Below are positions 35,644-46,306 of a stretch of 64,000 nucleotides of DNA, in pieces. Position numbers and translations under genes: made by a program. The stretch is from Dactylorhiza incarnata (Eukaryota > Streptophyta > Magnoliopsida > Asparagales > Orchidaceae). The notes below the pieces were generated by a model. That model had not been told where the DNA came from. It saw only the letters and a program-made list of their open reading frames with translations, and searched no databases. The stretch is from positions 7,848,501 through 7,912,500 of the forward strand of contig JAWHQI010000099.1 in assembly GCA_033032865.1 (NCBI GenBank), read 5' to 3'. The number at the start of each line of letters is the position of its first letter. Positions within the stretch are counted from its first letter, which is position 1.

Positions 35644-36767
35644 TGTTGGACATGTGTGTCACATCCATTTGTTTGAGAATAACAAATCCCAAATTGTATT
35701 TGATCTTGCATGTGGTGTGTTTATAGTGTGCAGGAACTATAGGTGCAATACTCCACAGGTAGAAAGCAGCTTGGAACCAACAAACTGAACTAAATCACTA
35801 CCGCCAGCGCTAGAGGTTACCGCAGGCGCTAGCGCTACCGCCAGCGCTAGCGCTACCGCCAGCGCTAGCACTACCGCCTGGCGCTAGCTCAAGTTCGTGC
35901 ACAGTGCCACACTGCCGACGGTTTCGCAACCGCTCTACACGAACCCTACCGAAGGCGCTAGGTGCTACCATAGGCGCTAGCATGGAGTTCTATAAAATGG
36001 ACTTCTCCTTCTCATTTTTGATTGATCATCCCTAAGAGAGTCCCTTGCCAAATTCTAGAGCCGTTACTCTGCCGAATTCTCATCTCCCACTCAAAGTCAA
36101 AGAAGTTTTCTAGAGAAGGAAGCCATCACGCTACATCCAAAGAATGATTGCATCAACCTCGCTTGAGCCACAGCGGTCCTTCATCATCAACTCCAGAAAA
36201 TCTCATAGAGGGAGTTTTTATTTGAATTATTGTATTCCATTGTATTTTTGTAGTGAAATCGCCTTGTATTTGGCGACTAGGTCCTTGCGCGGCTTAGGGG
36301 AATTCACGGCGTGTGTTGGCGACTAGGTCTAGGTGATTAGATCTAGGGGTGCTCGAGGCCATTTCCGAGGGAGGATTGGCTAAAGCGACTTGAGGCTATA
36401 TCCGGGGAAGGATAGGCTAAAGCCAACCGGTTCGTGGGGATACGAGTCGGTATAGAAAAGGAAAATTTGTTTTACTTTGTATGCCTCCGATTTCTAGCGA
36501 TATTGAAATCAAATCTATGTAAACACCTTTTTATATAATATAATCATGTCTCTATTTGTGTTTACTTGATTTCTCTCATTTGGCGTAAATTATAAAATTG
36601 CAAATTACAATTGTTTCTTCCTTTAAGCTAAATTGTTATTTCATTTACATTTACTTTAAAAATATTTAGTAAATTGCCTAAAACTTTAAAAAGAATTTTA
36701 TTCCCTTATTCACTCCCCTCCCCCCCCCCCCCCCCCGCCCCCTCTAAGGGTGCTTATCGATCCAACA
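35644..36767 (+). mobile_element. Outer Copia 3' LTR
   Basis: It matches 12819-13904. It holds five or more AGCGCTAG sites at about 35805-35890 and further variants to 35990, then a TATAAAA box near 35990. The C-run near the end is 18 long here, against 14 in the 5' LTR. It is followed by GAACT. Confidence 0.9.
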
Positions 36768-36772
36768 GAACT

Positions 36773-37036
36773 TTAGGATGTTGGGTCCTTGCTAATATCT
36801 GACACACCTCTGCATCAAGGGAGGTCTAGGTGAATGTACAGCTCTGTCATGCATTTTAGGACATCATTGCAGGCTTTATGATCCCTGGAGGAAAGCAATA
36901 TCGGTGTAGCCTCCACAATATGACCGCACCTACCCTACTGATCATGATACTCTATGATCCTCGAATGCTCATTGGAGTAAGGATAGCCAAGGGATGGTCA
37001 ATAGCAGTTATGAACATCGTCTGAGCCCTTGAGTGG
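36773..37036 (+). repeat. Tat1 3' region with first copy of a ~125-base repeat
   Basis: The segment at about 36868-36965 (GGAGGAAAGCAATATCGGTG and onward) is a diverged copy of the tandem units at 38865-39180. The solo LTR at 37037 entered between copies. Confidence 0.55.
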
Positions 37037-38846
37037 TGTTGGGAAAAATACACTTGATTTATCTAAACAAATTATATACAAGTGATTTCATCAGTTAGAT
37101 TATATTACCCACATTGTACAGAAAGGGTAAAATGGTCATTAGATGTCCTAGGATGTCACACTTGCCTTAGAGTGTCAAGATAAGCACAAACTCAGTTGAG
37201 TTAAAACTTGCGTCGAATAGAAATCAACCCAACTTCGACTAGAAGTCAAAGTAACTCAGACTGATTGTCGAAGTATCAAGTAAAATCGACGCAATGTCGA
37301 AATGAACTCGACGAAGAAGGAAGAGTCTGTCGAAGCCATCTTAGAAGTCAACGTAACTTCGACTCCAATTCGACGCAGAAGATGAAGTTCAAATCCAAGT
37401 CTTTAACTCGACAGATACGTCGATAAGTACTTGACGCAGCAACGACATCTGAGTTCAGCTAGGGCTAAGAAGGAACTCGAAGCTACTTATATAAGAACTC
37501 ATAGGTACATCGATATGACGATTAATGAAGCAGACGCATCGTCGAATACAGTCAGATAACGCATGTTTTCTGCTGTCTTTTCTAATACCTTTTCAGAAGG
37601 TCTACAAAGCTGAAAACTATTTTTTAACGGCTCGTTTATTGCCAAGAATGGAATAGAGTATTCCAGAGAAACAACAATGACATTCTTGGAAGATATTCAA
37701 ATCAGTCTTGACGGGTTGGGAACAGAAATAGAAGAAAATACGTTATTATCCAATGAACATTCCTCTAAGGACAGACCAGAAGAAGAAAGATATTCAAACA
37801 CAAATCAATAGAGAAAAAGTTTGTTGAGGAAGAAAGAAAACACAACAATTATTCTCTTAGTCGACTTATTCTGTCTTCTTCTTCCTCCTCCAGCTCTAAG
37901 ACAGAAGAGGAGAACAACTTCTCTGCACAGGAAAACAATACAACAAGCCTGCTGGTTCATCTTCTACATCATATAACAGCAAGACAACAAAAGTGCACAG
38001 AGGATCAAGATCAAAACTCGTACCCCTTGCAATCATCACTATCTTAAGCAAGGGTTCATTGTATTCAGATCCTGGAGTATATAGAAGCAACGAATCCAGA
38101 GAGATAGCTGTTGATGGATTCTAACTGAAGAATCTTATTCTCTTCTTCTTCCTATTCTACTTTTCTTATTCTGCAACTGTAAAGGAGTTTTAGGAATCCC
38201 TCTTCAAAGAATTCAGTGGTTCTAAGAGTCTCCTTAGCAAAAGACTCAGTGGTTCTAAGAGTCTCTTTAGCAAGAGAGATAGCTGCTGAAGGATTCTAAC
38301 TGAAGAATCTTGTTCTCCTCTTCTTCATCTTCTACTGTTCTTATTCTGCAACTGTAAAGGAGTTTTAAGAATCCCTCTTCAAAGAATTCAGTGGTTCTAA
38401 GAGTCTCCTTAGCAAAATACTCAGTGGTTCTAAGAGTCTCCTTAGCAAAAGACTCAGTGGTTCTAAGAGTCTCCTTAGCAAAAGACTCAGTGGTTCTAAG
38501 AGCATTCTTATCAAAAGACTAAGTAGTTCTGAGAGTCTCCTTATCAAAAGACTCAGGCACTGTTAGTGCAATCCTACCAAGGTGGTAGAAGAGTGGACTA
38601 CCCACATTTTGGGGAACCACTATAAAATTCATGTGTCTTCTGTATTGCTTTTCTGTGTTTGTCTCCTTACTATTTTTGCTTACTGATTACTACTTTTCAT
38701 TTCAACTATATTCTGAGTTGGGATTGCTGAATGCATAGTTATTAGAGTAGTTATTTTTATTGTGTGTGCACATTTAGTGTAAAGATTTTTTAAATCTCTA
38801 TTCACCCCCCTCTAGAGAATACTCAGAGGCACACTGTGCACTTTCA
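37037..38846 (+). mobile_element. Solo Copia LTR (SIRE-like) in the Tat1 3' region
   Basis: It starts TGTTGGGAAAAATAC and ends CACTTTCA after a CACCCCCCTCTAG run, as in the other SIRE-like LTRs here. Flanks AGTGG and AGTTG (37032-37036; 38847-38851) may be a target duplication with one change. A CGTCGA/TCGACG cluster (37205-37560) surrounds the TATA box TATATAA at 37488-37494. No internal coding region is present. Confidence 0.8.
38105..38565. repeat. Tandem repeats inside the solo LTR
   Basis: A ~170-base unit starting near 38108 is repeated from about 38280. Within and after it a ~36-base unit containing GACTCAGTGGTTCTAAGAG recurs about seven times. It is likely slippage in the transcribed part of the LTR. 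Confidence 0.7.
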
Positions 38847-38851
38847 AGTTG

Positions 38852-39225
38852 CTAGGGTGTTACAATCTAAATGATCTCTTGAGGAAAGCAATGCCGGTGT
38901 AGCCTCGCATCATGATCGTGCCTGCACTTTTAATCATTTATAGTTGTTCACCTCTCTTCTTTCCTCTCTTCTTAGGGTATTACAACCATAATGATCTCTT
39001 GAGGAAAGCAATGTCAATGTAGCCCCGCAGCATGACCGCACCTGCCCTTTTGATCATTCCAGTTTGTGTACCTCTAGCCTTAGGGGTCCCTTCCTCTTCT
39101 TAGAGTGTTAAAATTGTCATGATCTCTTAAGAACAGCAATGTCGGTGTAGCCTTGCAGCATGACCACACCTGCCCTTTTGATAATTTTGGATTGTACACA
39201 TCTCAAGTTTTAAGTCTCTTTTTTG
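38852..39225 (+). repeat. Tat1 3' tandem repeats, ~125-base unit, about three copies
   Basis: Units start near 38868, 38990 and 39118 and share GATCTCTTGAGGAAAGCAAT followed by GGTGTAGCC and CATGACCGCACCTGCCC. With the diverged copy at 36868 they form an array interrupted by an LTR. Tandem repeats in the 3' untranslated region are known in Tat/Ogre elements and can seed satellite DNA. Confidence 0.7.
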
Positions 39226-39284
39226 TGAATAGGTGGTATGAATTTTCTGAGACCACCAGTTTTGAGGATTCTAGTTATTTTAGA

Positions 39285-39440
39285 AAGGGGCGATCTAGAG
39301 CATCTAAGACCGTCGCCTGTGTTCCTTGGTATTTTATAATGATAAGAGGCGGTCTGAAGCATCTAAGACCGTTATCTACAATTTTCTGGTTCTGTTATAT
39401 AGAGGGGCGGTCTAGAGCATCTGAGACCATCGCCTGGGTT
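39285..39440 (+). repeat. ~60-base repeat with GCGGTCT...AGACCG
   Basis: Three units near 39295, 39350 and 39405 share GGCGGTCTAGAGCATCT followed by AGACCGTCGCC. They open the GAGACCGC-rich zone that runs to the 3' LTR. Confidence 0.65.
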
Positions 39441-40351
39441 TCTTCTATGTACGCATCATTTAAGAATTAGTTTGATATATCTGGGACCATCAACTACAAA
39501 ACTTTTCTATCAGTTCTCATGGTGTGCGGTCAGAAAAACTTGAGGCCGCAAATTCAAAGCTCTTTTTTTACTTATCTTCTTCTGGAAGCATATGAAGATA
39601 TTCATGAAGTTTCTCTTATATTATTCTACTAAGTAACGGTCTGGAAAATGAGATCGATGGTTATCTATCTTCAAAGGTCAAGTCCAAGAATCGGTTATCA
39701 TCTGTAGAAAGAGCGGTCTAAATTATTGGAGACCGTCACTCATCTCTTGCTCAAGTATTGCTCTAAATCACTTGAGATGTTCATGATCATTGTTTGTGAA
39801 TGGTTATAGTTCGACATCTCGACAAAGGGTTTTCAGTTACAAGAGATCGCTATTCACAAGCGGTCGCATTCAAATATGTCAATCTCATAATATGACACGA
39901 TTAAATATAACATCTCATTTTCTTCTTATAGGTCGACCTGATGAAAACGAGATCGCCATTATGGGTTGTATTTAGTGTAAATTATTATATGGAATTTTCT
40001 TCTATATAACAGTTGTTTCAAGCTCAGCAGTACCTAAAGCATTGAGATCGAATGCCAATTTTACCTCTAGAAATGAGATCGCATATAACAGAAGATATCC
40101 TTCTATTATAAGTCCAGAGACCGGTTGTTGTCTACTGAGATCGATTCTTCTTCACTAAGGATTATGATGAGATCGAAAATGGTAAGATCGACACAAACAT
40201 AAAAGAGAGTTCATTCACAAAAGAAACAAAGGTATGCCAAAATTTGTTTTCATTTCGTTCTGTCTAAATACATGAGTTCGTGCGGTCTCAATACCGGCGA
40301 TCGTAATCTGAAAAGAGCAAAAGAAAAATTACAAGTATAGAAATTCTTTTT
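39441..40351. other. Tat1 3' noncoding zone rich in GAGATCG/GAGACCG
   Basis: There is no supported ORF. The motif GAGAYCG or its complement occurs about fifteen times. It lies downstream of the end of the antisense gene at 40352, so it would be its 3' flank. Confidence 0.45.
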
Positions 40352-42038
40352 TCAATTATTCTTCCATTTCTTCGGAGACTGCTCGTCGGATGAAGAAGAG
40401 TCGGTCTCTACAGAAGATTCCTCTGAGCTGTCGTGTAGAACTCTTGACCCAAAACTTGAGGCCGCAGTAGAGCTCATGTCATCGCCTTCAATGTATTGGC
40501 TCCCCCTTGCTCCATCTGCATCTCCGTTGATCTCAACATCTTCCTCTCTTCCCGCGGCCTCTGTTGCTCTGATCGAATGCTCTTCTATCAATCTTGTCGC
40601 ATCAGGAAAGAGGTCGGCAAACATAACTTCCTTAAACTCTTTGGTGAGACCGCCGTGCTCGCGAAGTTCCGTGATCGTAGTTTCTGAGGTCACTTTTACG
40701 TGCTGCATCATGGCATTCTGGAAAGCTAGATTATCCGCATGATAAGCCGCTTTCTTTAATTGCTGCAAAAAGTAGACAATCAGGTCGAGCGGTCATAAAA
40801 AAGGAAAATGGGAGATTGCAGTAAGGTAATCTTACATGTAGCTCTTCCTATAGATGCTCATTATTTTTCAGGGCCATTCGAAGGGACCGCCCGATATGAT
40901 GGTTTAAGACCGTGCTCCTAGCGGTCACCTGTGCTCAGATGTCAGGGAGCATCTCGGTCTCAAAGCCATATGCATCCCTGGCATTGCCCTTTCCATAGAG
41001 TGCGGAGGTGATCCTGAAAGTGTGGCGCGTCAACTTCCCACCCCACAGAGGGAGGTCGGTAGATACCATCACACTCTTGCCTTTTGCACCCCACTTGAGG
41101 AGGGGCTTCCCCTTGATATCCTTCAGGTTATTCCCAAAGCCGATCAAAGGAAAGGGCTTGCTAGCGGCCTCTGATTCGTCGCCGAGCTCCGCGGTCTCTT
41201 TTCTTCATCATCTCCCTCAGAGTAAGCACCTCTTTAGCTGGTGCTACATGGTCGACTTCAGGGATCGCAAAGGTCGATGAAAGCAGAAAAAGTGTTAGAC
41301 GAAAAATCGAAGGCAAAATTGACAAGATCGCAGGAGACCGCTAAAAGCATCTTACTTTCTTCAGGAGTGTTCTCAGCGATCTCTGGACAGGTCGCCAAGT
41401 AGTGGATGAGATCGAATCACTTGTTCGCCAAGAAAACTAGAAGCATGATCTCCTCTCCCAAGAGGACTTTTGGAGCGCGAAAAAGCCCTTCAGCTCGGCG
41501 TGACGGTCTGGTTTGGAGAACGCCGAGGTGTCCCTCGAACACCAAGAACCTTTCTGTCCAGAAAGGAATCTTTTTTCGGGAGGTTGAGTACCTTGATCCC
41601 ATTGTAGAAAAAGTAGAGGAGACCCTTGAACTCCTCCTTCTTCTTCCCCTCCTTCATTGACTTCACAGAGAAGGTCGCACAGAACAAATCTATTGTAAAT
41701 TTTATCCTTGCCGATCTCAAATAATTGATAAATATGGTCATGAGACCGATCGAGTTCAACGGAAGCTGTGCGATCACAATGCCATAGTATTCCATCACAT
41801 CCAAGACCTCCCATGGGAGAGTTAATGTCAGACCGAAATCTAAGTGATCGATTGGAGTGACAAACCTGTTCTCCTCTCCAAAGTTCAGGCCTTCTTCTTC
41901 TACGGGCAGCCTAACGCTGACCTGATTCTGAATCTTGTGCCTCTCCATAAAACTCAAGTACTCTTCTTTGGAAAGGCCACATGTCTTGTAATCGGTCTCA
42001 AGAAAGATTTCAGCAGATGATGCACGAGCGGTCACCAT
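40352..42038 (-). pseudogene. Tat1 antisense gene 2 (transposase_28-like), spliced
   Basis: On the minus strand ATG 42038 sits in CAACAATGG context and opens a coding region to about 41490. Around 41600-41850 it resembles the putative gypsy-type transposon domain found in Tat antisense ORFs (LPWEVLDVMEYYGI, then a Phe/Tyr-rich YFFYNGIKVLNLP). A phase change near 41530 follows. Two introns are plausible: 41256-41355 (donor GTAAGATG, weak acceptor) and 40763-40835 (donor GTAAGATT, acceptor TTTTTGCAG). The last exon, 40762-40352, is acidic and Ser-rich and ends PKKWKNN. Antisense ORFs here are known in Tat elements; their function is not established. One stop near 40920 breaks this copy. Confidence 0.55.
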
Positions 42039-42108
42039 TGTTGGAGTTCGCTGAGACCGGTGTTTTAGGCACATTCAGAAAGTTTGAAATGAAAGATCCG
42101 AAGCTAGC

Positions 42109-42116
42109 TATTTATA
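42109..42116 (-). promoter_or_regulatory. Minus-strand TATA box of antisense gene 2
   Basis: Minus-strand TATAAATA within CTATAAATAG lies 71 bases before the ATG at 42038, a normal spacing for a plant core promoter. Confidence 0.5.
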
Positions 42117-42349
42117 GAAGTTGAAGGGTGATTTCGTAATGATTACTTTTTCGAGACCGCCTAGCAAGTCATACAGACCGCTGAACCTGCAGTAGATAAG
42201 AGAGATAGCAAGCAGTATAGTTTGATCTCAATAAAACGAGACCGCAACATTTCCAACCAGCGACACAGAAATATGCAACGTAAAAGAGATCGACATCACA
42301 ACAAATTAAGAGATCGCACAACATAAAAAAAATAGATTGTCACAATATA

Positions 42350-44669
42350 TTACAACAATTTCAAATCATGCAGGATTAAATGATTTGAGATAGCATAAAG
42401 CCAACAACTAAAAGTTTTTCTCCTAGATGGACGCTTCCTTCCAACAAAAGCTGCAATATGTTGCATCTCATTAACGACTGTCAAAATAGACGTCAAATTA
42501 TGATTAACAGACAGTGCAGCTCGGTGGATCTTCGTCATCTCCTTGTCCACCTGCTACATTGGAATGACAACAATTTCGTAAGTCGGTCTCTCTTCTGGGA
42601 GACAGCCAGAAGTTCCCGACTTCATCGTCATTTGAGTGGAACCAGCCTTGAGTGTAGCGACCTCAGCTGCCAGTGCAGCGGACTTTCCCTTACAGTATTC
42701 TGCATATTTTTCAGCCCACTGGAGCACTCGGGTGAGTATAGCATTCTTCAACTTGCACTCCTCGTGAACTTACTTCTCTGTGGTGCGAAGTTTCTCTTCA
42801 GAATCAAAAATTTGAGTTCGAAGCTGATCGTCCTGAACCTGAAGCAGATCATTGTGGGCCCGTTCCCGAGCTCTCATCGTGCAGACATCCTCAAAATGGG
42901 CTTAAGAATGTCAGCGGGCTATAGGGGAATCACCAACTTCTATGGGATCTCCCCTTCCTCAGAGGTCTCTGCGATCTCATTGACATATACGATCAAAAGC
43001 AGAGAACTATTAATTCAGCCACACCAATTCAAGAAATAAAAGAGTTCGCGCAAAGAGAATACTTGGAAAGAAGTCAAGACCGTAGTTACATAAGGCACTA
43101 TCAATATCTTTTGTGACTGCAGGGTCTGCGGTCAGCAAAAGGCAGTCTGATACCCTTAAGCGCTCAAAGTCCATTCTTTCCAATTCTCTCTTATGCGACC
43201 TCTCTTCTTTTTTTTCTTCTTCTTCTTAATTCTGCATTACTGACGAGGATGTCATCTGTCTCAATGATGACGATCTCATGCCGCTCTTTTGGTGAACTAG
43301 GTCGAGGAGCGGGTAGAGGAAGAAACTCTGGCGGTTTCGCGACTAGTTTTGCCTTACCAGTCCGTAGGGCAGAACCGCTGTGCGCTGTCTACCGCAGCGT
43401 TATTCAAACCGGCTTCTTGGTCAGCAGAAAGACCCTCCAGACCGGTGGATAGCGCGGTCTTCTCTTCCTTGATCTGCCGGGTCTCTTTTTCTTTCTCCTT
43501 CTCTTCTCTTCTCTCTTCCTCAGCAGGCTTGTTCTTTTTCTTTTTCTCCTTCTTTTTCTTCTCCCACTTCACTACTATCTCTCCCTCTGCAGCGGACAAC
43601 AATTTCTTCCCCTCTTTCACTTTCTTTTCTTCCTCAGCAGCGGTCTGAGCTGCCTGCTCTTTCTTCCCCTTTTCCTTTTCTGCAGCGACCTGCGTTGCCT
43701 TCTCCTCATCTTCTTCCTTCTTCTTCTTCTCGACATCGATCAGTGTTGCCTCTTCCATCTCTCTTTTCTTCTTCTCTGCAGCGTCATGCACGGCCTTCTT
43801 CTCCTTCTCCTTTTTCTCCTTTTCTTCCTTCGCTTTCTTCTCCGCCTCAGCCCTCTGCCTGACCGCTTCCTCTGCGGATTTCTTTCTCTCAGCAGACTCC
43901 CGCTCTTTAGTGGCCTCCCAAAGTTTTTCAGATTCAAAAGGGTCGAGCACCTGTGAGATTTAACAAGCGAGGTCATTAGAAGAATTATCTTCAAGGTAAG
44001 CAATCAGTTATGAGTCCGCTCCTCTTGAAGAAACCGAGACCTCGGGAGGAAAAAGAAGATCGACTTGCCCACTTACCTTTCCAAAGGCATCTGCAGGAGG
44101 ATGTCCAAGACCACCGTCTTCAGGGAGTATAACCGCCTCCTTAGCAGTCACTTCTTTATTTTCGCCACCTTTCCTTTTCTTGGCGGTCTGAGCAAAAGAA
44201 CTTGTATTTTTCTCTTTCTCACTTTTGCAGCTTCTTGTTTATCTGCGATCGGCTGCCTCAGCTTCTCTGCTAAAGACTTCTTCTCTTGCATCTGAGCTTT
44301 GATAGCCTCAATAGAAGCGGTCTTGCCGGTCTGGACAGCGACTTGGCTGAGTATCTCCTCAGATTTGTGGCAATCAAAGGTGATATAGACACCTTGGAGA
44401 TTCAACACAGGAGGCCCCGAGGAGTTGGTCGACAAGTCGACAACATTGGAGGCCAGATAGACCGTGTCTTCTTCCGGCAACTCTGTTCGAAGTTTTTTAG
44501 GAGGGCTGACGGTCTCTTTTGCCCGATCTGCCTTTGTCGAGGCCTTGGAGGCCTTGACCGCCGGCGCCTTCTTGGAGCTAGCGGTCTCCCTCCCTTCATC
44601 TTTTACCTTTGGAGAATCCACCTTGGACGCCTCCTGGGTTAGTGCTCGCTTGGTCAGACGAGATAGCAT
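42350..44669 (-). pseudogene. Tat1 antisense gene 1 (basic, coiled-coil protein), spliced
   Basis: ATG 44669 opens a Lys/Ser/Ala-rich region (SRLTKRALTQEASK at the start) with a phase change near 44190. A clear intron lies at 43951-44076 (donor GGTAAGTG, acceptor TCTCACAG). The next exon, 43950-43354, is a long Lys/Glu coiled coil. Coding traces continue at about 43340-43170, 42890-42770 and 42751-42350, again helical, with stops. The SRL-KR block and the long coiled coil are typical of the middle and end of Tat antisense-ORF proteins. The product is unknown and could be a nucleic-acid-binding helper. The copy is decayed. Confidence 0.5.
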
Positions 44670-44774
44670 GCTTGCCGTTCAGAGGTCGTTTCGGTCTAAA
44701 AAGTAGTGATCGCTGGCCGTTCAAGCTCGAAGTTCCTTCTAGAAAGTTCTGGATTCTAAAGCCTTTAAGCCATT

Positions 44775-44782
44775 TTTATATA
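44775..44782 (-). promoter_or_regulatory. Minus-strand TATA box of antisense gene 1
   Basis: Minus-strand TATATAAA within GAATATATAAAAATGG lies 106 bases before ATG 44669 and just inside the 3' LTR boundary (44868), so it is in internal sequence, not in the LTR. Confidence 0.45.
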
Positions 44783-44867
44783 TTCTCACGCATTTATGGT
44801 GGTCGCGGTCTCAGTGGTCAAAGCGAACATTTCTGAAATTCCAACGAAACTTGAATATGTGCGTGGA

Positions 44868-45356
44868 TCATATTTGCCCGAAAGTCTGCGACCTCTCTTT
44901 TCCCGTCAGAATGGTCAGTTACAGCGGTCTCGATTTTGGTAGACCGCCCAAATCGCTTGTCCCCTCTCTAGCAATTTTCATAAGGAACAGGCGGCCAGGC
45001 TCCAGGGAGGTCGCCAGACCGCGCGGTCTGAAGTTTTCCTTCTTTTTGTTATTAGGACCACTATCTCTGGCCGGCTTCTCCTGAACCCCGGGCATCCCAT
45101 AATTTTTGGATCTGCCCAATTGGGCAGCCTCCAGCTTGCAACATGTGCAAGCAGTCTCAATTTATGTCGGTTTTCTACCTCTCACCCTTACCTATTTTAA
45201 ACCCCCTCCTGTAACCACCTTTGAAATCAATCGAAGCAGCTTTTTTCTCTCAGAGATCTCCTCTCTGACATCCTCCATCCCAAGTAACCTGCACTCCACA
45301 GCTTTCCCCCATCCCTTCTAAGTGTGAGTTTTGGAAGTACAAATTTTGTGCCAACA
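44868..45356 (+). mobile_element. Tat1 3' LTR, TATA region deleted
   Basis: It aligns with 4345-4851 and ends GTGCCAACA. Relative to the 5' LTR it lacks about 60 bases after GGGCAGCCTCC (45120-45131), the part that holds the TATA box. It has about 40 extra bases near 45285-45320. The start is decayed (TCATATTTGCC for TGTTGTTTGCC). Confidence 0.8.
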
Positions 45357-46306
45357 ATCGTCGGTGAGCTGGGTGAGTTGATCTGGACTCCCATCATGAT
45401 GATTACGATTCCTGGTGAGGTGCTCGTTGATTGACTATGGGCTCGCCCTTGTAAAAGAGAGGGTTGCTACGATACAGGTTAGATGTGATGTGTGATAAGA
45501 TCCCCTCGTTGGTGTCTATATCTGAGGGGGTGGGGGTTTTACACGGGTGCCATCAAATTCTCCTCATAAAAAGGATGGACTTCTCCATGTGCTGGAAAAG
45601 TGAGCGAAGATGGTCTTCCAGATTTAACTTGGTCGCCACATGGCAGCCATGGCCGCGATATGGGTTCAGTCAACTCTCTTGCAGTCCTCAAAGGTAGGCT
45701 CCTTCTCGGGGAGCTGAGATAGTTCAGGGGTTTGAGAGGGGGCAGAGGCATCACCGATATCTCTGCTAGGAGTGTGAGGTATCCCATAATTAGCTATTCC
45801 ACCATCTTGCGAAAGTCGTTAAAGTCTACCAGAATGATGAATTCACTCTGGCCCCGCAGGCCTCGTGATCTCTTTCAAATTCATATTCCCTTGACATGTG
45901 CTTCTAGTATATAGTTTTTTCTTCTTCAAACCGAAGTCCAATCTAACCACACCAAGATGTTGAAGCCAAGGATTCAGCTTATGAGTTTGAACTTGGGTAT
46001 AGGCAGAGGTTATCGGCCTAATAAAATAGAAATCACGGACGAAAAAGGGTGAACAAGAAGGAAAATAGCCATAGCTTGGAGGTCCCTCCTCACACCCGGG
46101 AGTTCTCACAAACTGGAAGTTGTGCTGGGATAGGGTGGAGACAAGCTCACATGATGCACTGGAGAGCTCATGAGTTCTAAGTGAGGTCTTATGTGGGTTG
46201 ATGTCACTGTCACTTCCCCTCGATGGTGAGTCACATTTATTGGCAGTGACAGAGGGTATACCCCCTTTTTTATAGGTGAGGCCCACCCCCGTGTGAGGTT
46301 AATAGG
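45357..46306. repeat. U tandem repeat, unit 2
   Basis: This ~950-base unit is repeated head to tail at 46307-47272. Shared blocks include AAGATCCCCTCGTTG (45497; 46449), a TCAGTCAACTCTC segment (45667; 46611) and ATAGAAATCACGGACG (46026). On the minus strand it looks like an LTR end followed by a Gypsy leader. The first bases continue the U unit interrupted by Tat1. Confidence 0.65.

Larger units (their letters stand above)
12819..36767 (+). mobile_element. Outer Copia element (SIRE-like) with nested hAT
   Basis: It is bounded by LTRs 12819-13904 and 35644-36767 (TGTTGG...CCAACA) and flanked by the perfect target duplication GAACT (12814-12818 and 36768-36772). It inserted into the Tat1 3' region just after integrase. 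The gag is cut at 14120 by a hAT transposon and resumes at about 29013. Pol follows in the standard Copia order: protease, integrase, RT, RNase H. No third ORF was found after pol, unlike the inner element. LTR differences are far more numerous than in the inner element, so it is older. Confidence 0.9.
4345..45356 (+). mobile_element. Tat1: Tat-lineage Ty3/Gypsy element with nested insertions
   Basis: Related LTRs flank it (4345-4851 and 44868-45356). Inside, in order, are gag, protease, reverse transcriptase/RNase H, a second RNase H-like domain and integrase. After integrase come a long 3' region with tandem repeats and two antisense ORF blocks. A second RNase H and antisense ORFs before the 3' LTR are known traits of the Tat lineage. 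Flanks ATGAT (4340-4344) and ATCGT (45357-45361) may be a decayed 5-base target duplication. Removing the insertions at 8536-10680, 12819-36767 and 37037-38846 leaves about 13 kb. All coding parts are broken, so it is an old, inactive copy. Confidence 0.8.

Noticed and set aside
43349..43648. Ser/Phe-rich plus-strand ORF of 99 codons.
   Set aside because: It is the shadow of the Lys/Glu coiled-coil exon on the minus strand.
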